Assembly (NCBI GenBank): GCA_022842845.1
Contig: JALHOT010000003.1
Span: forward strand, 186,001 to 250,000
Length of the DNA: 64,000 nt
DNA from: Cyclobacteriaceae bacterium
Lineage (GTDB): Bacteria > Bacteroidota > Bacteroidia > Cytophagales > Cyclobacteriaceae
Direction of reading: 5' to 3'
The position numbers were made by a program, and so were the translations under genes. Every line of letters begins with the position of its first letter. The first letter of the stretch is position 1. Positions 34,737 to 45,300 of this stretch are shown here, in pieces. A model generated the notes under the pieces. The model was not told the DNA's origin. It saw nothing but the letters and a program-made list of their open reading frames with translations, and did no database searches.

Positions 34737-36374
34737 TTAATAACCAGGATTCTGTTGCTGAGCTAAAACGGGGTTAACAGTAGTCTCAGATGCTGGTATT
34801 GGCCATATAAATCTTGGATCTGAATATGGAATAGCAGCTTGCATGGAGAAAGCGGCAGGTGTCGGGTTCGTTGCTGTTCTGTAAAAAGAAGACCAGTTAG
34901 TCACCGTACGATTAGCCTTAGCTGGAATTCCACCTGTTCCGAAGGTAGGATCTTGCGCTAATCTGTGAATATCACTCCAGCGCAATCCTTCACACAGAAA
35001 CTCTATTCTTCTTTCACGCAAAACAGCCGTAATAAGATCATTGCCAGTTGCAAAGCTTGCAATAGTAAACTGGTCAGCAGGAGTTGTAACTGATCTGTTA
35101 CGGACTGCGTTGAGCAAAGCCAATGCTCTGGCATCTGGAGCACCCGCTAATCTTTGTATGGCTTCTGCCATATTCAATAATACTTCTGCGTAACGAATAA
35201 CAGGAGCGTTATCTGTTCTGGCAACAGCATCAGAATACTTCTTTGTAAATCTGGCAGCTCTACCTGGCCCCGGTGCATCGGTATCCACCATGTCAGTACC
35301 TTTTCTCAAATCAGAGTCAAGAAACCAAGGTTGGTTCCAAAGAACAGGGCTTATGCAAACAAGGGCCCTTCCTGTTACTGGCGCTTTTGACACATTGTAC
35401 ATTGTAGGAAGTGCACCGTTAACACCAGCATTGTCAATATCATTGTTCTCAATTGAGAAAATTGATTCAGAGTTATTCTTGCTGTTGGCAGCCGTGAATG
35501 GTCCGATTGGAGTTGACGTCAAGGCGTAAGATCCGTAACCGGTTGCTGCGGCAAAGGGAGCAGAAGAACCAGCAGCAAGTTTGTTACCTTCTGTTACCAC
35601 ATCTGCCCATCTACCCATATGCAAATATACCCTGGTCTTGATAGCAACTGCAGCAGCTTTAGTGGCTCTTGTTATTTTAAGCGTAGCAGACCTTGTCTCA
35701 GGAAGTAATGTTTCCGCCTGGTTTAAATCTGCCAAAAGTAAATCATAACACGCTTGAACTGATGTCCTCCCTAATTGAGCAGCTGCATCAGCTGATGGAC
35801 CATCTGTTACAGCTGTTGTTCTGTACACAACACCTCCAGTAGCCGCTGAAGGATTATCAGAGTATGGACGAGCAAAATGCTTCAGAAGTTCGTGGTGAGC
35901 TAAGGCTCTTAAAAAAAGCATTTCACCTTTGTAGGCATCAATAGTAGCCTGTGTAAGCGAAGCACTAGGCGTTGAACCTTCTAAACCTTGCAGAACTACA
36001 TTTGCCTGATTTATCAAAGCATATAAAGTCTGCCACATGAAGTCATTGTTGGCTGTTGTGGGGGAGTGGGCGGCATCATAGGTAATTCCAAAAAATGCCT
36101 GAGTGCTGATAACATCCTCGCCCCTGTTATCACCTTGTTGCACGTGTGCAGCTCCAAATGGATAACCACGAACTGCCCCACCAAGATAAAACCCTGATTG
36201 AGCAGCATTGTAAACACCCACTACCGCCAATTCGATGTTGCCAGCGTTGGCGAAAGCCGTCACGTCAGATAACGCATTTGCCGGCTGAAAGTCCAAAATA
36301 TCGTCACAAGCGGAAAATGCCACCAATAGCACCGCCACCACAATTTTGGCTGAATATTTTTTTAAGTTTTTCAT
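34737..36374 (-). CDS. SusD/RagB-family outer-membrane lipoprotein (system 1)
   Basis: 545 aa from MKNLKKYSAK (36374); an earlier in-frame ATG lies inside the susC gene. Lipoprotein signal VAFSACDD (Cys22). TPR-rich SusD fold: VVGVYNAAQSG, LRALAHHELLKHFARPYSD, YAEVLLNMAEAIQRL, NAVRNRSV, LRERRIEFLCEGLRWSDIHRLA, and the C-terminal FIWPIPASETTVNPVLAQQQNPGY. It caps the SusC pore and binds the ligand on the cell surface. Ligand not readable. Confidence 0.95.
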   Translation of the reverse strand: MKNLKKYSAKIVVAVLLVAFSACDDILDFQPANALSDVTAFANAGNIELAVVGVYNAAQSGFYLGGAVRGYPFGAAHVQQGDNRGEDVISTQAFFGITYDAAHSPTTANNDFMWQTLYALINQANVVLQGLEGSTPSASLTQATIDAYKGEMLFLRALAHHELLKHFARPYSDNPSAATGGVVYRTTAVTDGPSADAAAQLGRTSVQACYDLLLADLNQAETLLPETRSATLKITRATKAAAVAIKTRVYLHMGRWADVVTEGNKLAAGSSAPFAAATGYGSYALTSTPIGPFTAANSKNNSESIFSIENNDIDNAGVNGALPTMYNVSKAPVTGRALVCISPVLWNQPWFLDSDLRKGTDMVDTDAPGPGRAARFTKKYSDAVARTDNAPVIRYAEVLLNMAEAIQRLAGAPDARALALLNAVRNRSVTTPADQFTIASFATGNDLITAVLRERRIEFLCEGLRWSDIHRLAQDPTFGTGGIPAKANRTVTNWSSFYRTATNPTPAAFSMQAAIPYSDPRFIWPIPASETTVNPVLAQQQNPGY

Positions 36375-36387
36375 ATTAAAATGAAGT

Positions 36388-39300
36388 TTATAGACCAACA
36401 TTAACACCAAAAGTGATCGTGCGGAAGATAGGGCTGGTATTGTTATCTAAACCAACACCCAATTCTGGATCAATACCAGTGTATTTTGTAAAGGTTAACA
36501 CATTTTGAGCCTGTGCAAAAACTCTAACACTGGAAAGCTTGAAAGCGCCAGTCTTATCGAGTACCGTTCTTGGTACACTGTAGCTTAAAATAACATTCTG
36601 TAATCTCAAGAAATCACCTTTTTCTACAAATCTAGAGATTGCTTCACCTGATTGATTTACCTGAGCGTTTCTGTTTAGCCAAAGTTTAGGAACATCAGTG
36701 TTAGGGTTTTCGGGTGTCCATCTGTTTAACAATTCTCTACCGCCATTATTGAAATCCTGGTTAAGCAAATTGTCTTGCTTTGTTTGATTGTAAACACTGT
36801 TACCTCCTTGAAAGCGGAAAAATGCTTCGAATGTAAATCCTTTATAGCTGACAGTATTTGTAAGGCCGCCATACCAGGTCGGAAGTGTCTGACCAAGTAT
36901 CTTTCTATCACCTCCAGCAGAAACATCTGCCGGATTGAGGGGAGCAGTTACACCATTAAGTGTTGTTACTGTTTCATTGGTAGGGTTTGCTGCATCATAA
37001 TAAGAGTAAACACCTGAATTACCGTTTCTCTGAACGATGCTACCGTTACCCTTTACGTATAGTGGGTTACCATTAGCAGGGTTTACACCAGCATAAGTGT
37101 AACCATAAATTGAATTCTGGGAATCTCCTTCTCTGGTGATCAGGTAATTTCCAACGAGCGGAAGTGTCTCACCTAAAGTGTTAGTGGCAAGTTTCTTCAC
37201 TTCATTGTTGAGGGAAGTGAAGTTAGCACTAACATCCCATCTAAAGCCGTTTTTGTTTATAGGGCTTGCATTCACAGTAAATTCTAAACCACTATTTGAA
37301 ATAGCTCCGACATTCTTGCTGATGGAGTTACCTGGTATACCTACAGATGGAACCGTTGGAGCATTTAGAATCAGACCATCAATATCATTGACGAAATAAT
37401 CAAAAACCAAATTGATTTTATTATCAAGGAATCCAAAATCAGCTCCTACGTTAATTTTTTTACTGGTCTCCCATTGAAGATCAGGATTACCTGCCTGGCT
37501 AAAGCTTGCGCCATTTTGGCTTCCATATCTACCTGCACCAAATTGATTTTGATAAGGGAAAAATCCAATCTCAACGTTACCAACTTCTGCATAGCTACCT
37601 CTGATTTTAACATCATTCATGATATTCTTAACACCAGAGTTTTTGAAAAATTCTTCTTCAGACAAACGGTATCCAACTGATCCACCAAAGAAAGTTCCAT
37701 TTCTATTTGCTTCAGGTAAATTCGATAATGCATCCTGACGAAGACTTACCCCAACCAAGTACTTGTCGCTGAAGGAATAGTTGAGTCGACCAAAAGTTGA
37801 AGCAAAACCATTTTGAGCAAAAGTTCCACCTGATGTTGGTGTTACAAATTGCCCGCTGATGAGGTTATCCTGAATAAAGAAAACACCTGCGAAGTTGGCT
37901 CCTTGCGCGAAAATGCTGTTTACTGTAGTTTGTTGAAATTCAAGACCCCCTACCACATCAAGACCATGATTTCCAAATTCACGGTTGAAATTCAAAGTGT
38001 TCTGTGTATTCCAACGGGTAACTCTTCTAAACTGCTGAAAAACAACTCCATTTGAACCACGTCCATCTCCATGTCTTGGATCTAAAGACTGAAAATCCAA
38101 ATTGCCAGTATAATCTAAACCGTACTGGGTTCTGAAGCTTAGACCATCCATGATATTTAACTTCGCATAAACATTACTTAACACCCTGTCTGTAGAGGCT
38201 TCAAACTGATTGTTAGCTAATACAAAAGCAGCATTTGTATAGTTATTGTCAATGTTTCTGGTGTTAGGTCCTGAACCTAAAATGGATCCATCAGCAGATA
38301 AGTTAAAACCTGTGGGATTTGTGGGATCGTAAGGAGAAACATTGGGAAATAAGCGCAAGCCCGAGGCAATGTTACCAGAAAGGGCATTGGAACCAGTATT
38401 TAAACCCGTAGTGTTGTTTCTATTAACCGATAAGCCTGTACCAACTTCAAGGTACTTATTAAACTTATGGTCCACATTTGTTCTAAATGATAAACGATCG
38501 AAATCATTAGCTACCACTGCACCTTGTTGTTTTTGATAGCCCATTGAAAAATAATAATTGGTAGATTCTGTGGCGCCACTTAGACCAAGGTTGTAGTTTG
38601 AGAAATTACCTCTTCTTAAAATAATGTCTTGCCAATCTGTTTCAGTTCCATCCGGGTTTGCTACTGCACCTGCTGCAGCGCCCGAATTAGTCAATTTTTC
38701 ATTAGCAATAAGAATAAACTCTTCAGAATTCATGATGTCGAATTTATTAACTGCTTCACTGAAACCAGTAGTAACAGAAAGATCAACATTCAACTTACCT
38801 TTGCCTTTAGCTCCACGCTTGGTAGTAATTAATATTACACCATTGGCAGCTCTTGAACCATAAATAGCGGTGGCAGCACCGTCTTTCAAGATATCATAAG
38901 ACTCAATATCGCTAGGGTTAATATCAGCCAGCGGGTTAGTCGGTGTTACTGCGCTTTGGTTTCCTGTCACCATAGGAACACCATCTACCACAACTAGTGG
39001 AAAGGTGCCCGATGATATAGAGTTAACACCTCTGATGTTAATAGTGGGTGTCTGACCGATGATACCGGTGCCTACTGTTACCTGCACACCCGCACTTCTA
39101 CCTGCCAACTGGGTATCAAAACTAGGTGCAGCAAGGTTAGAGATGTTTGCTCCCGAAATAGTGGTTTGAGCAGAAGTTACCTTTCTTCTATCTTGTGTAC
39201 CATAACCTACTACAACAACCTCTGAAAGCTGTGTTACATCTAATGCCAGCGATACATCAACAGTTGTTCTGTCTCCGATAGGTACTTCTTCAGTTTGAAG

Positions 39301-39531
39301 TCCGATAAAAGAGAACACAAGCGATCCTCCGCCCGCGGGCACATTCAATCGGTAATTACCGTCAGCATCTGTAACGGTACCGGTTGTGGTTCCTTTAATA
39401 ACCACGTTTACACCTGGCAGCGAAGAGCGATCCTCAGTTGAGGTAACCCGACCTGACACAGTGCGTTCCTGGGCCCAAGCACTGGAGAGCGCAAAGACCA
39501 CTGCACTACATAGCAGTAGAAACTTCTTCAT
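36388..39531 (-). CDS. SusC/RagA-family TonB-linked outer-membrane receptor (system 1)
   Basis: 1047 aa. Signal peptide ending AWAQ (21), CarboxypepD_reg-like domain (about 22-105, GRVTSTEDRSSLPGVNVVIKGT, key PGVNVVIKGTTTGT), TonB box region LSEVVVVGYGTQ, plug (about 115-235, NIRGVNSISSG, ILKDGAATAIYGSRAANGVI) and a 22-strand-type barrel ending in aromatic-terminated TFGVNVGL. Imports large ligands with SusD. Downstream susD overlaps no coding sequence (13 bp gap). The first 42 nt are identical to the second susC at 45608. Confidence 0.96.
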   Translation of the reverse strand: MKKFLLLCSAVVFALSSAWAQERTVSGRVTSTEDRSSLPGVNVVIKGTTTGTVTDADGNYRLNVPAGGGSLVFSFIGLQTEEVPIGDRTTVDVSLALDVTQLSEVVVVGYGTQDRRKVTSAQTTISGANISNLAAPSFDTQLAGRSAGVQVTVGTGIIGQTPTINIRGVNSISSGTFPLVVVDGVPMVTGNQSAVTPTNPLADINPSDIESYDILKDGAATAIYGSRAANGVILITTKRGAKGKGKLNVDLSVTTGFSEAVNKFDIMNSEEFILIANEKLTNSGAAAGAVANPDGTETDWQDIILRRGNFSNYNLGLSGATESTNYYFSMGYQKQQGAVVANDFDRLSFRTNVDHKFNKYLEVGTGLSVNRNNTTGLNTGSNALSGNIASGLRLFPNVSPYDPTNPTGFNLSADGSILGSGPNTRNIDNNYTNAAFVLANNQFEASTDRVLSNVYAKLNIMDGLSFRTQYGLDYTGNLDFQSLDPRHGDGRGSNGVVFQQFRRVTRWNTQNTLNFNREFGNHGLDVVGGLEFQQTTVNSIFAQGANFAGVFFIQDNLISGQFVTPTSGGTFAQNGFASTFGRLNYSFSDKYLVGVSLRQDALSNLPEANRNGTFFGGSVGYRLSEEEFFKNSGVKNIMNDVKIRGSYAEVGNVEIGFFPYQNQFGAGRYGSQNGASFSQAGNPDLQWETSKKINVGADFGFLDNKINLVFDYFVNDIDGLILNAPTVPSVGIPGNSISKNVGAISNSGLEFTVNASPINKNGFRWDVSANFTSLNNEVKKLATNTLGETLPLVGNYLITREGDSQNSIYGYTYAGVNPANGNPLYVKGNGSIVQRNGNSGVYSYYDAANPTNETVTTLNGVTAPLNPADVSAGGDRKILGQTLPTWYGGLTNTVSYKGFTFEAFFRFQGGNSVYNQTKQDNLLNQDFNNGGRELLNRWTPENPNTDVPKLWLNRNAQVNQSGEAISRFVEKGDFLRLQNVILSYSVPRTVLDKTGAFKLSSVRVFAQAQNVLTFTKYTGIDPELGVGLDNNTSPIFRTITFGVNVGL

Positions 39532-39664
39532 AAGTTTTGGTTTAGTTTAATTAATGACGCCAATATAGCAGCGCAACGCTTGAAATAAAACAGCTAAAAA
39601 GGCCATAAACAGCGAAATAATATTCTGAAAAGCTTAAGCCTCTCAAAATCTTTGCGTTAAAAGC

Positions 39665-39692
39665 AAAAAGGGCCACCTAACGGTGGCCCTTT
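39665..39692 (-). terminator. Terminator of the second SusCD operon
   Basis: AAAGGGCCACC/GGTGGCCCTTT with loop TAAC and a T-run on the minus strand, 33 bp after the stop at 39725. Confidence 0.85.
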
Positions 39693-39724
39693 TCCTCTAT
39701 AGGCACTAAATGAATAACGGCTAA

Positions 39725-40696
39725 TTATTTCTTAACAATTTTCCAAACCAAAGCATCTAGTTCAGTAGATCCTTCAGTATACGTCATATTAAAGGTAATC
39801 TCGCCTAAACATTGGTTGTAGGTACCAGTTCCTGAAATCGTCCTAGCTGGACGATTCGGGTTAGGTTGGCTAGGAATAGTAGCAACTTGCGTGGCTACAT
39901 CTGTCGAAACCGCTAAATCAAAATAAATTGGTATACCTGAATCATACCAATTATTAACACGGTAACGATTGGGAACAGTTCCATCAGCAGTAACTGCTAC
40001 ATCATATGGACCATAAGCCCCAAAATATTCTGAATTTTCTGTAGCTGCGAAAGTGCCTGTCCATGAGTTGCTAACAAAAGTACAGTAATCAATTACAGCA
40101 TAATTGAGGCGCTGAGCTGGATAAAACTGATTACTTGCGAACAAGCCGGCCGCTACAATATCAGCTGCCAAAATTTTCGATCCGTCAGTCAAGTTTATGT
40201 CGCTCTCTATGGCCACACCTGTTTTATAGGTTGATAAGAGGGTCTCCACGTCAGCTGGCACAGTATAATTTAATCCAAGAGCCGTAAGAATCTCCGTTAG
40301 ATTGATGGATACAGAAACCCATGGGCCTCTGTAAGTATCATCCGTCTTAAACTCACTGAAGTTAACCTTTTTCAAGAATTTCCTCTCCAGGGTAACACCA
40401 CCAGTTACAGGAATACGCTTGATCGCATAAACATCAAAACTCTCAACAATAGTTGGGTCTGTTGACAAAAGCTCTGCATCAAATGCAAACTTTTCATTTC
40501 CAGCAATAATTCGTGGATAAAACTCAGCGCCCGGCTTACCTAATGAGTAGACGTTAGTTAACTGAGTGCCTCTAAGGGCTAAAATTGTGCCCTTTTTTAC
40601 ATCATTGAACCTTAGCGGGTCAAGAGAATCGTCAGCACAGGCTGCCACAATAAAAATTGCAGCCAACAATAATGCGCTTCTATATAGTCTGTTCAT
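39725..40696 (-). CDS. Hypothetical lipoprotein, third gene of the second SusCD operon
   Basis: 323 aa. Lipoprotein signal FIVAACADD (Cys20). The body is beta-rich with repeated Thr/Asp/Ile segments; an early block reads GTILALRGTQLTNVYSLG and the C-terminal block TISGTGTYNQCLGEITFNMTYTEG. Not an enzyme I recognise. The position directly after susD (11 bp) suggests an accessory surface ligand-binding protein, like SusE/SusF by position only. Confidence 0.75.
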   Translation of the reverse strand: MNRLYRSALLLAAIFIVAACADDSLDPLRFNDVKKGTILALRGTQLTNVYSLGKPGAEFYPRIIAGNEKFAFDAELLSTDPTIVESFDVYAIKRIPVTGGVTLERKFLKKVNFSEFKTDDTYRGPWVSVSINLTEILTALGLNYTVPADVETLLSTYKTGVAIESDINLTDGSKILAADIVAAGLFASNQFYPAQRLNYAVIDYCTFVSNSWTGTFAATENSEYFGAYGPYDVAVTADGTVPNRYRVNNWYDSGIPIYFDLAVSTDVATQVATIPSQPNPNRPARTISGTGTYNQCLGEITFNMTYTEGSTELDALVWKIVKK

Positions 40697-40707
40697 AAGT
40701 CCTTAAG

Positions 40708-42378
40708 TTAAAATAAAACGACTGTATTTGTATCCCAGAACACCTTATTGGTAATGTTAACATCTATCTGCGTAGCATTGTCATTTGAATTAACATAATT
40801 GGCAGGATAAACGTAGGTACGCATAAATGGCCCAGGATTAGTTTGTAAGGTAGGTTGGAAATCACGAGGAGCACCTGTTCTTCTGTAAAGGTTATAAGCC
40901 TCAACACCATTACCCCATGCAGCAATCCAAAACTCCTTTGCGATTACATCTACTTTATTAGCAGCAGCTGTATATAAGTTGTCTACCGCAGTTAGGTAAG
41001 CCGTAGTAGATGCCTCTCTACCTGGATTAAGCACTTGGCCTTTACCAGTTGAGAAATTCCTGATTTGGGTAACTGAATTATTGATACCTAAATCTAAAGC
41101 TGTTTTGGCAGCAGCATTGTTGCCAAGTCCTGCTTCAATTTCAGCTACTAGGAAATTGGTATAGAATGACATCCAGATAGGTTGAATACCAGCCCCATTT
41201 GCTCCTTGGCCTTCTTGTGTTGGTACGTGGTAGTTTGTATTAGCTGTAGATGTATTGTCAGCCCTTCCGCCTGCTGGATATACACCAACGCAAGTTAAAA
41301 AGGGTCCGTCAGGAGGAATACCAAAACCATCGCCATGGTCTCTACCATAGAAGCCAGGTTCGAAAGTACAAAACATGGGAACTCCAGCGGTAACGTAATG
41401 ATCAGGAGCTGCACCATTGGTACAACCCAAAGCCTTTGGCTCCAACTCTAAAGCACGCGTTATGCTACCAACCTGACGGTAGAAGTAATAACGCCAACGA
41501 GGATCCTCAACGCCTTTTGCAGAGAACATCTCATACAGTAGATAGTTTGAAATGTAACCGCCAGCGTTTCCAACAACTGGGTCGTAGTACTGTCGATAAA
41601 GCGGATGACGAGATACCGGTACGGTTGCTGTACCATACTTATACGTAAAGTTCTCAGCCTCTGTATCAATTAAATCCAGGGTTCTTAGCGTAGCAATTCT
41701 GGCATTAGCGTTAGCATTTACACCACGCAAATTCACTTGAGCTTTCAACTCAATTGTATTTGCCAAAGCGTTCCAACGAGCGCGATTTCCAGCATAATAG
41801 ATGTCTCTGGCCAACGCAGCACCTGCCGCTACGCCAGTCTTGGCAAGTTCTGTTCTTGCTTCATCCAAAAGTGTGATGGCATAGGCGTATACATCTGCTC
41901 CAGCATCAGCCACAGGATTAAAGTATGCACTTCCTTCCGAAGCTCTTGCCGCTTCAGTTCTTGGAACATTATTGAACAAATCAACCAAGGTCAAGTAAGT
42001 ATAGGCCTTCAGGATTTTAGCTACTGCAACGTGAGTAGTCAAATTTTTCTCCTGTGCCAGCTTAATTATCAAGTCAGCATTTACCATTACACCCTGGTAG
42101 GCAGTACTCCAAACACCATTGGCATTTTGAGGAGCATTGGCTGTTTGGTAGCGGAAGCCGCCAGTCATAGCCTCATGCCTTACAAGCGGGTTAACCAATG
42201 ATTGCGCACTGGCAAAAAAATCAGCAAAGTCAATTTGCAAACCGTTCATCAGCAAATCAACATCGGCTTTGGCGGGTGTAATTGAGTTTGGATTATCTAA
42301 GTCTCCATTTAAATCACAGCTAGAAACGCCAAAGACTAGCATTGATAGTAATCCAACTTTTATAAATAAATTCTTCAT
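40708..42378 (-). CDS. SusD-like (SusD/RagB nutrient-binding, SusD-like_2 type) lipoprotein (system 2)
   Basis: 556 aa. Lipoprotein signal VFGVSSCDL (Cys21). SusD-like_2 features: LDNPNSITPAKADVDLLMNGLQ, WSTAYQGVMVNADLIIKLA, AVAKILKAYTYLTLVDLFNNVPRTEA, ANTIELKAQVNLRG and KEFWIAAWGNGVEAYNLYRRTGAPRDF. Partner of the second SusC, which ends 12 bp upstream. Ligand unknown. Confidence 0.92.
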   Translation of the reverse strand: MKNLFIKVGLLSMLVFGVSSCDLNGDLDNPNSITPAKADVDLLMNGLQIDFADFFASAQSLVNPLVRHEAMTGGFRYQTANAPQNANGVWSTAYQGVMVNADLIIKLAQEKNLTTHVAVAKILKAYTYLTLVDLFNNVPRTEAARASEGSAYFNPVADAGADVYAYAITLLDEARTELAKTGVAAGAALARDIYYAGNRARWNALANTIELKAQVNLRGVNANANARIATLRTLDLIDTEAENFTYKYGTATVPVSRHPLYRQYYDPVVGNAGGYISNYLLYEMFSAKGVEDPRWRYYFYRQVGSITRALELEPKALGCTNGAAPDHYVTAGVPMFCTFEPGFYGRDHGDGFGIPPDGPFLTCVGVYPAGGRADNTSTANTNYHVPTQEGQGANGAGIQPIWMSFYTNFLVAEIEAGLGNNAAAKTALDLGINNSVTQIRNFSTGKGQVLNPGREASTTAYLTAVDNLYTAAANKVDVIAKEFWIAAWGNGVEAYNLYRRTGAPRDFQPTLQTNPGPFMRTYVYPANYVNSNDNATQIDVNITNKVFWDTNTVVLF

Positions 42379-42389
42379 TTTATTACTTT

Positions 42390-45300
42390 TTAGAATGATA
42401 CTTTAATTGTTGCACCATACCTGCGAGCCGAAGGACCGCCTAAGAAGTCAATACCTGCACCATTGTTGGTACCGAATGACGTTCTGTCAAAATCTGCCTT
42501 AGCATATTTTGGAGCATTAATAGCCCGGAACCATAAGTTGTTGCCCTGCAGGGAAACATTAATGCCATTTACCTTAAGCTTAGATACAATAGACTTTGGT
42601 ATTGAGTAGCCTAATGAAACCTCCGCAAAACGCACTCTTGTAGCATCGTAAACACCCAGTTCGTCAGGTCCACCGCCTATGATCGTATTTGTGAAAAATA
42701 CGCCAGAAGTAGTTAAAGGAACAGTATTTGGTTTGTAACCTGTTACGTTTCCACTTCCATCAAGGACTTCGCTAACACCAGGCAATATCAAAGGCAGGGT
42801 TGGATCAAAACTTTCAAGATCTTTTGCCACACCGCGTCCAATCATGGTAGCAGCTGTATATGAGTATACCTGTCCACCTTGTACATAATCCCACTGCATA
42901 CCAAAGTTCAAGCCCTTCCATGTAACATTGGCAATGAGTGAGCCCAGCCATTTAGGGTTAGGATCTGCAATAATACCAATGTCATTAGCTGGCTTATAAT
43001 CACCATTAGCCGTTACAATACGTTGCCCATCTGGTGATTTTTCTATGTAGGTTCCTTTAATAACATTGAGGGGTTGGCCTTCAATAGCGAAGTTCGCTAA
43101 AGTTGTAAACCCGTTAATGATAATTTCCTTGGAACCCTCTGGTAAAGACTCTACTTTACTTACGTTCTTAGTAAAGTTAACACCCAACTCTACACTGAAG
43201 TCGTTCTTGCGAATTGGGTAACCAAAGAAAGCCGCTTCAACACCCTTGTTCGTAACTTCACCAGCATTGATAAATGTTCCTGTATATCCTGTTGAAGGAT
43301 CTAATGCTCTAAAGATAATTTGATCGGTTGCTCCTCTATCGTATAAAGAAACATCTAAACGGATGCGGTTTTCAAACATTTTAGTTTCAATACCTACTTC
43401 CTGTTCAATTAATAATTCAGGTCTTAGGTCAGGGTTCGCCAACAATCCGGGCAAGCTTAATGTTACAGCATTTCCGATAGCATCAACTCTTCTTTGAGAA
43501 TTAAGACCCAATACAGGACGTGTACCATAAGGTGATCCAAAGTTAGCGGAGGTACCAATGGCAACACGTACCTTCATAAAGTCAAGAAAGTTTGCCGCAA
43601 AGTTAGGGAAGGCTGCAGTAGGTAAGAATGCTACACTACCACCAGGGTAAAATTTGCTGCGATTAGCTTCTTCTAAAATTGAAGACCAGTCATTTCTACC
43701 AGACACTGTTACATAAAGCATGTCTTTATAACCCAAATTACCTTCAAAGAAAGCACCTGCAATGGAGCTATTTTCAACACGGTTCAGGTTTGTTCCTCTG
43801 AAGTTACGAGGTAATGTACCGGTAAAATTTCTGTGCTCGATCAAACCATACACCACCTGACCTAAACTCTCCAAACCCTGCTGGGTAAATGTATTACTAC
43901 GATAATTCCAACCGAGAACACCTGTAATATCTAAATCCGAGGAAAGCTCCTTCTTGAAGTTTGCAAGGATTGAATGGTCTAAAATGGTGTTTCTGGATGA
44001 GGTACTTCTATAAGCACCAGGAATTACCTCTGCTGCATAGGCTTGTCCACCCTTATTCACCCAAAACTTACCATCCTCAGTGTAGGTATCCCAACCCAAA
44101 CGATAGGTAACATTCATCCAATCATTAACAGCATAGTTAAAGCTCGTACTAGAAATAAAACGATCTGTTAAACTTGTTTGTCTTGAATTGTTGAGCGTCC
44201 AATACGGGTTCACAATATTTCTGTAATAAACATGCCCGTTGGTTACAGGATTTTCCCAAGGCCAGTTGGTCAAATCAACGTTACGAGGAGTATAAAATAA
44301 GTTGGCCCAAATGGAAGGACCTCCGACTGAGTTGGAACCCGTACCAGCTCCCACTGGTGGTGTTGAGTTATCAGTTCTGGAATAGTTGAAAGTTGCTGAC
44401 ATGTTCAACTTATCAGTGAACTTATAGTTACCACCTAAGGAGAAATTGTCACGTATGGTATTGTTGTACTTTACAAATCCTTCTTCATCTAAACGGCTCC
44501 AGCTAAAGCCCAAACTTCCATTCTGGTTACTTCCATTCAAGGAAACGTTTGTAGTTCTTGAATAACCTTTTTGGAAGAAATCAGATACGTTATTAGGCGC
44601 TGCAACCGGTACATAACCTCCATTAGTCGAACCTGATTGAGCAAACTCAGGGAACTCTGGGAATAAATTGCGATGCTCAAAATATGGGTGATTGGCACCT
44701 GTTGGTGTACCATCAAATAACGGTCCCCAATTGCTAAAGAATTCACCCCATGCACCATCGAAACCATTAGCCCACTTATTTTGAAACTCAGGAATGATTG
44801 CCTCCATTTGAAAATAGGACTGACTAATTGATCCGGAAAACTTGTTTCCGCCTTGTTTTTTAGAACCAGTCTTGGTTGTTACCAAAATTACACCGTTGCG
44901 GCCTTGAGATCCATAAGTAGTAGTTGCACTTAAGCCTCTAAGGATACTCATTGATTCAATGTTATTAGGGTCGATATCCAAAAATCTGGAAGGAGCAACC
45001 TGTCCATCAACGAAGCTGCTACTAATGTCATTAGACTGAGTATTGATTGGTACACCATCAACTACCCATAATGGCTGAGTGTCTCCACTAATTGAGCTGA
45101 AACCGCGAATGTTAATTCTTGAGCCAGAGCCAGAAATACCGGATGAATTAAGAATTTGTACACCAGGGGTTTTGCCTTGTAAGGCACGACCCACATCTGT
45201 TTGAGGTTTGTCGGATAATGCAGCAGAAGATATAGTTGTTGTTGCATAGCCGAGGGCTTTGGCTTCACGCTGAATACCCTGAGCGGTTACTACCACTTCA

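Noticed and set aside
41737-42201. 154-codon reading frame on the plus strand
   Set aside because: Antisense shadow of the second SusD gene; Cys/Ser-rich without structure.
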